Source: Eriocheir sinensis (lineage: Eukaryota; Arthropoda; Malacostraca; Decapoda; Varunidae). Taken from it: a stretch of DNA of 64,000 nt. Both the position numbers and the translations under genes were made by a program. Below are positions 1 to 10,872 of the stretch, piece after piece. The stretch covers positions 124,001-188,000 of the forward strand of contig NW_026111283.1 in NCBI RefSeq assembly GCF_024679095.1, read 5' to 3'. The notes under the pieces are model-generated. The model saw only the letters and a list, made by a program, of their open reading frames with translations. It did no database searches and was not told the origin of the DNA. The number at the start of each line of letters is the position of its first letter. Position 1 is the first letter of the stretch.

Positions 1-1650
1 AATATATATATACGAATACACATAAAATAACGTAGATTTCTATAGAAATATATATACAAAATACACATGAAATGTTGAAAATACGTATAAAAATATATAT
101 ACAAAATACACATTAAATAATGTAAATTCGTGTCAAAATAATTAATTAAAATATCAATAAAAGAATGTGTATTTGTATGAAAATTCATATACAAAATACA
201 CATAAAATAACGTTATTTTTGTATAAAACTATATATAAAAATACACAAACATAAGTTAAATTTGTATGAAAATAAATATACAAAATACACATAAAATTAG
301 GTAAATCTGTAAAGAAATACATATACAAAATACACATAAAATAATGTAAATTTGAATGAAACTATATAAACAAATACACTTAAATTAACATAAATTTGTA
401 TAAAATATATATAAAAAATACTCTGTAAATAATGTAAATATGTATAAAAAATATATATACAAAACACAAATAGAATAATGTAAAATCGTATTAAAATAAA
501 TACACAGAATGTAAATAAAATAATGTAAATTTGTATGAAAATAGAGATGCACAATACCCATAAAATAACGCATTTTTTATAAATATACAAAATACACATG
601 AAAGGATGTAAATACGAATAAAAATATATATACAAAATACACATTAAATAATGTAAATTCGCGTCAAAATAAATAAACAAAATATCAGTAAAACAATGTG
701 TATTTGTATGAAAATAAATATACAAAATACACATAAAATTAGGTAAATTTGTATTGAAATACATACACAAAATACACATAAAATAATGTAAATTTGAATG
801 AAAATACATAAACAAATACACTTAAAATAACGTAAATTTGTATAAAAAAATATGTACAAAACACAAATAGAATAATGTAAAATCGTATCAAAATAAATAC
901 ACAGAATATTAATAAAATAATGTAAATTTGTATGAGAATAAAAAAGCAAAATACCCATAAAATAACGCATTTTTTTATTTATAAAAATATATATACCAAA
1001 ATACACATCAAAAAATTTAATTTGTATTAAAATAAATATACAAAAAACACATACAATAAGGTAAATTTGTATTGAAATAGATATGCAAAATACATATAAA
1101 ACAATGTAAATTTGTTTCAAAATATATATACGAATACACATAAAATAACGTAGATTTCTATAAAAATATATATACAAAATACACATAAAATGAAGTAAAT
1201 ACGTATAAAAAAAATGTATACAAAATACACATAAAATAATGTAAATTCGTATCAAAATAAATAAACAAAATACCAATAAAAGAATGTGCATTTGTATAAA
1301 TATAAATATACAAAATACACATAAAATAACGTAAATTTATATAAAACTATAAACAAAAATACGCAGAAGTAATTAAATTTGTATGAAAATATATACAAAA
1401 TACACACAAAATAAGCTAAATTTGAATTGAAATATATATACAAAATACATGAAATAAAGTAAATTTGTATCAAAATATTTATACAAATTCACATATAATA
1501 ACGTAAATTTGTATGAAAATATATAAACAAAATACACATTAAATAATGTAAATACGTATAAAGAAATATGTACAAAATACACATATAATCATGTAATTCG
1601 TATCAAAATAAATAAACAAAATACCAATAAAATAATATAAATTTGTATGA
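1..1650 (-). repeat. Satellite block, A-rich on + strand
   Basis: Monomers run on the minus strand. Positions 1-900 are the reverse complement of about 45150-46076 (landmark pairs sum to 46076, for example 560 with 45516), including a shared shortened monomer near 575. The block ends at a strand switch carrying GTATGAGTAAACGTGTATG. Confidence 0.9.
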
Positions 1651-2580
1651 GTAAACGTGTATGTTGCATATTTTTTCAATACAAATTTGCCTTATTATAT
1701 ATGCATTTTGTATATTAATTTTAATACAAATTTAATTATTCGATGTGTATTTTTGTATATGTATTTTTATAAACATATGCTTTATTTTTTCGGTATTTTG
1801 CATCTTAATTTTCATACAAATTTACATTATTTTAATGATATTCTGCTCATTCATTTTGATACGAATTGACATTATTCTATGTGTATTTTGTATATATTTT
1901 TTTATATAAATTTACGTTATTTTATGTGTATTTGCTTATATATTTTGACACAAAGTTACAATATTTTATGGGTATTTTGTATATACATTTCAAAAGAAAT
2001 TTACCTAGTTTTATGTGCATTTTGTTTATCTATTTTCATACAAACTCAAATTATTTCTATGTATTTTTGTATATATTTTAATACAAATTTTAGTTATGTT
2101 ATGTGTATTTTGTAAATTTATTTTCATTCAAATATATATTATTTTATTGGTGTTTTGTTGATTTATATTGATAAGAATTTACATTATTTTATATGTACTT
2201 TGTATATATATTTTTATACGCTTTTACATTATTTAATATTTATTTTGAATATATATTTTTATACAAATTCATGGTATTTTATGTGTATTTGTATATATAT
2301 TTTTATATAAATTTAAATTATTTTATGTGTATTTTGTATATATATTTTTTACATATCTACCTTATTTTATGTTTTTTTTGTATGTGTATTTTATATATTT
2401 ATTTTTATCCAAATACACATTCTTTTATTGGTATTTTGTTTATTTATTTTAATTCGAATTTACATTATTTTATGTGTATTTTGTATACATTTTTTTATAC
2501 GTATTTACTTAATTTTATGTGTATTTTGTATATATATTTTTATAGAAATCTACGTTTTTTTTATTTGTATTCGTATATAT
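1651..2580 (+). repeat. Satellite block, T-rich, upstream of the LINE
   Basis: Monomers run on the plus strand. Positions 2193-2580 are nearly identical to 22405-22795, including the rare TTTTTGTATGTGTATTTT region. The block is cut by the LINE insertion within ATTCGTATATAT and resumes at 5904. Confidence 0.9.
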
Positions 2581-2828
2581 GGCTGGAGTAGGTAGGAAGA
2601 CACCTACCGAACGGGCGCAAGCCACTCCCGGTGAGGTATATATGGGAGGTGAGAAGGGAGCTGAAGCCCTCCAAAGACCCATCCCATGTCCTCACTAACC
2701 GTTTCCCTATTGTCTCACCAACACCGGAGAGTAGTTCAGCATGCTCTCTAAAGACAGATCCTCTCTTTATCCACACCACACTACATTCACATAACATATA
2801 CACCTTTTTCCAAAATTCAAAATTCAAA
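2581..2828 (+). promoter_or_regulatory. LINE 5' leader (presumed UTR and internal promoter)
   Basis: The element begins at GGCTGGAGTAGG; the same start is used by the fragment at 53048, which supports it as the true 5' end. Small hairpins are visible: GGTAGG-AAGACA-CCTACC at about 2591-2608, and GGC-GCAA-GCC with a GNRA-type loop near 2615. CACTCCC can also pair with GGGA(G)GTG. Non-LTR elements of this group generally carry an internal promoter here; that is family knowledge, and no promoter motif was identified. Confidence 0.6.
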
Positions 2829-5762
2829 ATGGCTCAATTAAGCAATGCCTCAGGTCCCCCGCCTGGGGGACCACAAATTCCCCCAGGGAGGACTCCCCTT
2901 CTGGCTGCCGACCCGAGAGGTGTCTTGATAACTCCTCGAACCTCTTTCTTCTCAATTTCTGCAACATTCGCGGTCTTCGCTCTAATTTTCATTCTGTGGA
3001 ACATCATCTCTCCTCCTCTAAACCTCACCTTCTCTTCCTTACCGAAACACAGGTTTCTGAGGCTACTGACAGCAATCTCTACTCTGTTCCCTCCTACTAT
3101 CTCTATCCTAAATTTCAATCCAAAGCTGGATGTTGCGCCTACGTGCGCAACGACATCACGTGCTCTCGTGCCCACGACCTTGACTCTTCTGAATTTTCCA
3201 CCATCTGGTTAAGACTTCACTGTCATTCTATTACTAAATACATCTGTGCTGTTTATCTCTCACCTCACTCTACCAACTATGTAAAATTCTTTGACTATTT
3301 GAATTCTAAAGTGGAGCACATCTTGACCCACTCTCCTTCGCTGAAATCTCCATCCTAGGAGATTTCAATGTTCCTACCAGCTTTGGCTTTCATCCTCTTT
3401 CACTGACCATCCTGGTGAACAAGCCTACAACTTTGCTATCCTCAACGACCTAGAGCAGTTGGTCCAGCACCCTACACGTATTCCTGACCGTCTTGGAGAT
3501 CGGCCCAACATTCTAGACCTCTTCCTTACCTCAAACCCTTCTGCTTATTCTGTCAAACTGTTCTCTCCGTTGGGCTCCTCCGATCACAATCTTATTTCTG
3601 CATCCTGTCCTATCGCTCCTGTACATCCTCTGGACCCACCGAAGAGGCGATGCTTCTGGCATTTTGCTTCAGCTCGGTGGGACGACCTGAGGATGTACTT
3701 TTCCATTCCCGTGGAATGATTATTGCTTCCAGGATAGAGACCCTCTGTGTGTGCTCAGCGCATCACAGAGGTGATTGTCTCTGGAATGGAGGCATACATT
3801 CCTCGTTCTTTCTCTACTCCTCACGCTAAAAGCCTTGGTTTAATCACGCTTGTTCTCGTGCTGTCAATGATAGAGGTAGCTCACAAAAGATACCAGAGAC
3901 TTCTAACTATTGATAATTATGAACTTTACATTTCTGCCCGAAATCGTGCCAAATCTATTCTCCGACTAACCAAAAATTATTTCATTAATAGAAAATGTCA
4001 AAACCTTGCTTTCTCTAACTCTTCCCGTGACTTCTGGCATCTAGCCACAAACATCTCCTCCAACTGCACTTCTTCATCTTTCCCTCCGCTCCTCAGTCCT
4101 GGCAACACTGCCGTCTCATCTATCTCTAAGGCTGAACTCTTCTCTCAAACTTTTCTAAAAACTCCACTCTGGACGATTCTGGGCATATTCCTCCTACTCA
4201 TCCCCCTCTGACTCCTTTATGCCTGTTATAAAGATTCTTCAAAATGATGTTTTCTATGCCTCTCTGGCCTCAATCCTCAGAAGGCTTATGGACCTGATGG
4301 AGTGCCTCCTATTGTCCTTAAAACTGTGCCTCCGTGCTGTCACCCTGCCTGGTCAAACTCTTTCGCCTCTGCCTGTCAACATCTACCTTTCCTTCTTGCT
4401 GGAAGTATGCCTTCACACAGCCTGTACCTAAGAAGGGTGACCGCTCCAATCCCTCAAACTACCGTCCTATTGCTTTACTTTCTTGTCTATCTAAAGCTTT
4501 TGAATCAATCCTTAACCGTAAGATTCAAAAGCACCTTTCCACTTCTGACCTTCTATCTGATCGCCAGTATGGGTTCCGCAAGGCGTTCTACTGGTGATCT
4601 CCTAGCTCTTAACTGACTCTTGGTCATCCTCTCTTAGCCGTTTCGGTGAAACTTTTGCTATTGCGCTGGACATATCAGAAGCTTTTGATAGGGTCTGGCA
4701 CAAATCTTTGCTTTCTAAACTACCCTCCTACGGTTTCTATCCTTCTCTCTGTACCTTTATCTCCAGTTTCCTTTCTGACCGTTCTATTTCTGCCGTGGTA
4801 GACGGTCACTGTTCTTCCCTAAATCTATTAACAGTGGTGTCCCACAGGGTTCTGTCCTATCTCCCACTCTTTTCTGTTGTTCATTGATGATCTTCTTTCC
4901 AAAACGAACTGTCCTATCCATTCCTACGCCGATGATTCCACTTTGCATTATTCAACTTCTTTTAATAGAAGACCCACCCTTCAGGAACTTAACGACTCAA
5001 GGCTGGAGGCTGCAGAACGCTTAGCCTCAGCCCTTACTATTATTTCCGATTGGGGCAAGAAGAACCTGGTGTCCTTCAACGCCTCAAAACACAGTTTCTC
5101 CACCTATCCACTCGACACAATCTTCCAAACAACTATCCCCTATTCTTTGACAACACCCAGCTATCACCTTCCTCAACACTAAACATCCTCGGTCTATCCT
5201 TAACTCAAAATCTCAACTGGAAACTTCATATCTCATCTCTTACTAAATCAGCTTCCTCGAGGCTGGGCGTTCTGTACCGTCTCCGCCAGTTCTTCTCCCC
5301 TGCACAGTTGCTGTCCATATACAGGGGCCTTGTCCGCCCTCGTATGGAGTATGCATCTCATGTGTGGGGCTCCCTCACACAGCTCTTCTGGACAGAGTGG
5401 AGGCAAAGGCTCTTCGTCTCATCAGCTCTCCTCCTCATACTGATAGTCTTCTACCTCTTAAATTCCGCCGCAATGTTGCCTCTCTTTCTATCTTCTATCG
5501 ATATTTCTACGCTGACTGCTCTTCTGAACTTGCTAACTGCATGCCTCCCCCCCTCCCGCGGCCCCGCTGCACTCGATTTTCTACTCATGCTCATCCCTAT
5601 ACTGTCCAAACCCCTTATGCAAGAGTTAACCAGCATCTTCACTCTTTCATCCCTCACGCTGGTAAACTCTGGAACAATCTTCCTTCATCTGTATTTCCTC
5701 CTGCCTACGACTTGAACTCTTTCAAGAGGAGGGTATCAGGACACCTCTCCTCCCGAAACTGA
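2829..5762 (+). pseudogene. LINE endonuclease-reverse transcriptase ORF, broken (copy 1)
   Basis: The ORF opens at ATG 2829 with a proline-rich N-terminus (MAQLSNASGPPPGG). An APE-type endonuclease follows: NIRG at about 2963, LTET with its catalytic Glu at 3041-3049, GDFN at 3358-3369 and SDHN at 3579-3590. The reverse transcriptase follows: NYRPIALLS near 4457, motif A reading ALDISEAFD at 4663 (copy 3 has the usual Lys, DISKAF), GVPQGSVLSP near 4836, and YADD at 4925-4936. A C-terminal region with GKLWNNLPSSVF ends at TGA 5760-5762. The family nicks DNA and copies its RNA at the nick. At least a dozen frameshifts break this copy, near 2948, 3336, 3372, 3704, 3835, 4160, 4260, 4325, 4587, 4607, 4818, 4865, 5087 and 5370. 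Several are 1-2 bases missing from short homopolymers, so some may be sequencing errors. As given it cannot encode an active protein. Confidence 0.9.
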
Positions 5763-5903
5763 CTTATCTTTCGGCCACCTCTTTGGATTCTTTTTAGGAG
5801 CATCGAGTAGCGGGCTTTTTTTTTTATTAATGTTTACTTTTTTGTGCCCTTGAGCTGTCTCCTTTGCTGTAAAAAAAAATAAAAAAATATATATATATAT
5901 ATA
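5763..5903 (+). other. LINE 3' UTR and A-rich/(TA)n tail, copy 1
   Basis: About 105 bp of 3' UTR follow the stop codon, including CGGCCACCTCTTTGGATTC and ending CTCCTTTGCTGT. Then come A9, T, A7 and a (TA)n stretch that merges with the satellite at ATATTTTGAAAC. Copy 3 has the same UTR and tail style, so the end is genuine. Confidence 0.85.
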
Positions 5904-6048
5904 TTTTGAAACAAATTTACATTGTTTTATATGTATTTTTGCATATCTCTTTCAATACAAATTTACCTTATTGTATGTGCATTTTGTATATTTATTTCAA
6001 TGCAAATTTAAATATCTTATGTGTTTTTTGGTATATATATTTTTATAA
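5904..6048 (+). repeat. Satellite block remnant, T-rich, downstream of the LINE
   Basis: Continuation of the block interrupted at 2580. It matches 22801-22940 closely and ends at a strand switch, TTTTTATAAGATTACGAAAA. Confidence 0.9.
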
Positions 6049-7132
6049 GATTACGAAAATTTGAATAAAAATATATACAAAAAAACAAAAAAATAAATAT
6101 CAGTTTGTATGAAAATAGATATACAAAATACATATATAATTAGCTAAATTTGTATTTCAATACATGTACAAAGTACACATAAAATAATGTAAATTTGTAT
6201 GAAATGAAAACAAATTCACATAAAATTCGCTTCAAAATAAATAAACAAAATATCAATAAAACAATGTGTATTTGAATGAAAATAGATATACAAAATACAC
6301 ATAAAATAACCTAAATTTGTATCAAACTATATACAAAAATAAACAAAAATATTTTAAATTTGTATGAAAATAAATATACAAAATACACATAAAATTTGGT
6401 AAATTTGTATTGAAATACATACACAAAATACACATAAAATAATGTAAATTTGAATGAAAATACATAAACAAATACACTTAAAATAACGTAAATTTGTATA
6501 AAAAAATATGTACAAAACACAAATAGAATAATGTAAAATCGTATCAAAATAAATACACAGAATATTAAGAAAATAATGTAAATTTGTATGAAAATAAAGA
6601 AGCAAAATACCCATAAAATAACGCATTTTTTTTATTTATAAAAATATATATACCAAAATACACATAAAATGAAGTAAATACGTATAAAAAAAAGTATACA
6701 AAATACACATAAAATAATGTAAATTCGTATCAAAATAAATAAACAAAATACCAATAAAAGAATGTGTATTTGTATAAATATAAATATACAAAATACACAT
6801 AAAATAACGTAAATTTATATAAAACTATATACAAAAATACACAGAAGTAATTAAATTTGTATGAAAATATATACAAAATACACACAAAATAAGCTAAATT
6901 TGAATTGAAATATATATACAAAATACATGAAATAAAGTAAATTTGTATCAAAATATTTATACAAATTCACATATAATAACGAAAATTTGTATGAAAATAT
7001 ATAAACAAAATACACATTAAATAATGTAAATACGTATAAAGAAATATGTACAAAATACACATATAATCATGTAATTCGTATCAAAATAAATAAACAAAAT
7101 ACCAATAAAATAATTTAAATTTGTATGAGTAA
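6049..7132 (-). repeat. Satellite block, A-rich on + strand
   Basis: Its second half (6615-7132) repeats 955-1650 but lacks about 180 bp, equal to four monomers (1009-1186 of the first copy). It ends at the same GTATGAGTAAACGTGTATG switch as the block ending at 1650. Confidence 0.9.
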
Positions 7133-8938
7133 ACGTGTATGTTGCATATTTTTTCAATACAAATTTACCTTATTATATACGCATTTTGTATATTAATTTT
7201 AATATATGTGTATTTGAATATATATTTTGATACAAATTTACATTATTTTATGTATTTTCTATATTTATTTCAATTCAAATTTAGCTTATTTTATGTGTCT
7301 TTTGTATATCTATTTTCATACAAATTTAATTATTTTTGTTTATTTTTGTATATAGTTTTATACAATTTTACGTTATTATATGTGTATTTTGTATATTTAT
7401 ATTTATACAAGTAAACATTCTTTTATTGGCATTTAGTTTATTTATTTTGATACGAATTTACATTATTTTATGTGTATTTTGTATACATTTTCTTATACGT
7501 ATTTACTTCATTTTATGTGTATTTTATATACATATTTTTATAGAAATCTACGTTATTTTATGTGTATTCGTATATATATTTTGAAACAAATTTACATTGT
7601 TTTATGTGTATTTTGCATATCTATTTCAATACAAATTTACCTTATTGTATGTGCATTTTGTATATTTATTGTAATACAAATTTAAATATTTTATGTGTAT
7701 TTTGGTATATATATTTTCATAAAAAATGCGTTGTTTTATGGGTATTTTGCATCTTTATTTTCATACAAATTTACATTATTTTATTAATATTCTGTGTATT
7801 TATTTTGATACTATTTTACATTATTCTATTTGTGTTTTGTATATATTTTTTTATACATATTTACATTATTTAATATGTATTTTCTATGTATATTTCATAC
7901 AAATTTACGTTATTTTAAGTGTATTTGTTTATATATTTTCATTCAAATTTACATTATTTTATGTGTATTTTGTATATGTATTTCAATAGAAATTTACCTA
8001 GTTTTATGTGTATTTTGTATATATATTTTTATACAAATTTAAATTATTTTTGTGTATTTTTTTAATAGAGTTTCATACAATTTTACAATATTTTATGTGT
8101 ATTTTGTATATCTATTTTCATACAAATACACATTCTTTTATTGATATTTTATTTATTTATTTTGATGCGAATTTAGATTATTTAATGTGTATAGTGTATA
8201 TATATTTTTATACGTATTTACGTCATTTCATGTGTATTTTGTATATATATTTCTATAGAAATATACGTTGTTTTATGTGTGTTCGTATATATATTTTGAA
8301 ACCAATTTACTTTGTTTTATGTGCATTTTGTATATTTTTTCAATACAAATTTCCCTTATTGTACGTGCATTTTGTATATTAATTTTAATACAAATTTAAT
8401 TATTCTATGTGTATTTTTGTATATGTATTTTTAAAAAAATATGCTTTATTTTATGGGTATTTTGCATCTTTATTTTCATACAAAATTACATTATTTTATT
8501 GATATTCTGTGTATTTATTTTGATACGATTTTACATTATTCTATGTATATTTTGTATATCTATTTTATACAAATGTACGTTATTTTATGTGAATTTCTTT
8601 TCATTTCATACAAATTTACATTATTTTATGTGTATTTTGTACATGTATTTAAATACAAATTTAACTAATTATATGTATATTTTGTATATCTATTTTCATA
8701 CAAATTGAAATTTATTTTTTTGTTTTTTTGTATATACTTTTATTCAAATTTTCGTAATTTTATGTGTATTTTGTATTTTTATTTTCCTACAAATATACGT
8801 TCTTTTATCAGAATTTTGTTTATTTATTTTGATACGAATTTTCATTTTTTTAGGTGTATTTGATATATATATTTTTATACTTATTTACATAATTTTATAT
8901 GTATTTTGAATATATATTTTCATAGAAATTTATCTATA
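7133..8938 (+). repeat. Satellite block, T-rich, with the clearest 714-bp order
   Basis: From 7202 this block is directly repeated at 17962. It ends inside a TAGAAATTTA monomer at the ATCTATATGTATATACAAAA switch. Confidence 0.9.
7726..8439 (+). repeat. Representative 16-monomer higher-order repeat unit
   Basis: Reading the T-rich strand from the GCGTTGTTTTATGGGTATT monomer to the next monomer of that type passes sixteen distinguishable monomers in about 714 bp. Order by landmark: GGGTATTTTGCATC, ATATTCTGTGTATT, TTTGTGTTTTGTAT, ACATATTTACATTATT, AAGTGTATTTGTTTAT, TTTTGTATATGTATTTCA, ACCTAGTTTTATG, AAATTATTTTTGTG, TATCTATTTTCA, CACATTCTTTTATTG, GCGAATTTAGATTATT, ACGTATTTACGTCATT, GTGTTCGTATATAT, TTTGTTTTATGTGCATT, TTGTACGTGCATT and ATTCTATGTGTATTTTTG. 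The same spacing of 714-715 bp separates the corresponding ATG landmarks at 18486/19200 and 30749/31464. Other blocks show units shortened or lengthened by whole monomers. Confidence 0.8.
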
Positions 8939-10872
8939 TGTATATACAAAAAAACACATAAATAATTTAAATTTAAATGAAAATAAATATACAAAATACA
9001 CATAAAATTAGGTAAATTTGTATTGAAATACATATACAAAATACACTTAAAATAATGTAAATTTGAATGAAATTATATAAACAAATACACTTAAAATGAC
9101 GTTAATTTGTATAAAATATATATAAAAAATACACATTAAATAATGAAAATATGTATGAAAAAATATATACAAAACACAAATAGTATAATATAAAATCGTA
9201 TCAAAATATATACACAGAATATTAATAAAATAATGTACATTTATATGAAAACTAAGATGCAAAATACCTATAAAATAACGCATTTTTTTATAAAATTATA
9301 TAAACCAAAATACACATAAAATATTTGAATTTGTATTAAAATAGATATACAAAATGCACATACAATAAGGTAAATTTGTATTGAAATAGATATGCAAAAA
9401 ATATATAAAACAATGTAAATTTGTTTGAAAATATATATACGAATACACATAAAATAACGTAGATTTCTATAAATATATATATACAAAATACAAATAAAAT
9501 TAAGTAAATACGAATCAAAAATGTATACAAAATACACATAAAATAATGTAAATTCGTATAAATATAAATAAACAAAATACCAATAAGAGAATGTGTATTT
9601 GTATAAATATAAATATACAAAATGCACATAAAATAACGTAAATTTGTATAAATCTATATACAAAAATACACAAAAGTAATTAAATTTGTTTGAAAATAGA
9701 TATACAAAATACACACAAAATAAGCTAAATTTGAATTGAAATATATATACAAAATACATAAAATAAAGTAAATTCGTTTCAAAATATTTTTAACAAATAC
9801 ACATATAATAACGTAAATTTGTAAAAAAAATATATATATAAACAAAATACACATTAAGTAATGTAAATACGTATAAAATTTTTTTTTACAAAATACACCA
9901 ATAATCAAGTCATTCGTATCAAAATAAATAAACAAAAAACTAATTAAATAATGTAAATTTGTATGAGAAAACATATACAAAATACACATAAAATAGCGTT
10001 TTAAGTTTCTATAAAAATATATGTACAAAAATGCACAAATTAAATTAGTTTGCATAAAAAAATATATACAAAACACACATTAGATAATGTAAATGAGTAT
10101 AAAAATATGTATACAATATACCTTTGAAATAGTCTAAATTCGTATCGAGTTAAATTAAGAAAATAACAATAAAATAATGTAATATTGGATGAAAATATAT
10201 ATAGAAAACACACATAAAATAACCTAAATACAAATACAAATATACACATTAAATAGTTTAAAATTGAATGAAATAAATATACAAAATAAACATAAAATAA
10301 GGTAAATATGTAATAAAATATATGTAAGAATACACATAAAATAATATAAATTTGTATTAAAATATATATACAAATACACATAAAATAACATGAATTTGTA
10401 TAAAATGTTTCAAAATATATATGAATACACACAATAAAATAACGTAAATTTTTATGAAAATGTATATATAAAATACACATAAAATAGTTTAAATACGTAG
10501 AAAAATATATATACAAAATACACATAAAATAATGTAAATTCGTAAAAAATTAAATACACAAAATTTCAATAAAAGAATGTATATTTGTAGGAAAATATAT
10601 ATACAAAAAACAAATAAAATAACTAAAATTTGTATAAAAATATATACAAATATACACAAAATAATTTAAATTTGTTTGAAAATAGATATGCAAAATACAC
10701 ATAAAGTTAGGCAAATTTGTATTGAAATACATATACAAAGCTCATATAAAATAATGTAAATTTGTATGAAAATATATAAACAAATACATATAAAATCACG
10801 TAAATTTGGATAAAATATATATATACAAAATATACATTAAATATTTTAAATATGTATAAAAATATATTATAT
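8939..10872 (-). repeat. Satellite block, A-rich on + strand
   Basis: Direct copy at 19768-21765. Near 9470-9484 it has the short form of a TA run that is expanded to over 100 bp at 20305. It ends at a near-palindromic AT switch (AAAAATATATTATATTATAT, then ATATATTTTTATTGATATTT). Confidence 0.9.

Larger units (their letters stand above)
2581..5903 (+). mobile_element. Near full-length non-LTR retrotransposon (Jockey/CR1-like LINE), copy 1
   Basis: A 3.3-kb element of ordinary base composition sits in the satellite. It has a 248-bp 5' leader, one damaged endonuclease-reverse transcriptase region, a short 3' UTR and an A-rich tail running into (TA)n. No LTRs, RNase H domain or separate gag-like ORF1 are evident. 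The flanks ATTCGTATATAT and ATTTTGAAACAAATTTACAT are contiguous at about 22785-22815, in an otherwise matching segment that shares the rare stretch TTTTTGCATATCTCTTTCAA. That copy is the empty target site. A target-site duplication, if any, is hidden in the TA-rich junction. Family placement in the Jockey/CR1 group is from motif recognition only. Confidence 0.93.

Noticed and set aside
1645..1665. GTATGAGTAAACGTGTATG junction as the terminal inverted repeat of a DNA transposon
   Set aside because: The five occurrences are single junctions inside longer homologous satellite segments. No paired ends, target duplication or transposase is associated with them.
2640..2660. Splice donor (GGTGAGGTAT) marking an intron in the LINE leader
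   Set aside because: No matching acceptor precedes the ORF start at 2829, and the 229-bp fragment retains this sequence unspliced.
2581..2680. HDV-like self-cleaving ribozyme at the LINE 5' end
   Set aside because: I could not find a partner strand for a P1 helix with GGCTGGA nor the expected nested pairing. Only small simple hairpins are visible.
7726..8439. CRISPR-like regular repeats
   Set aside because: The repeats are contiguous diverged monomers with no unique spacers, in a field with a eukaryotic LINE.
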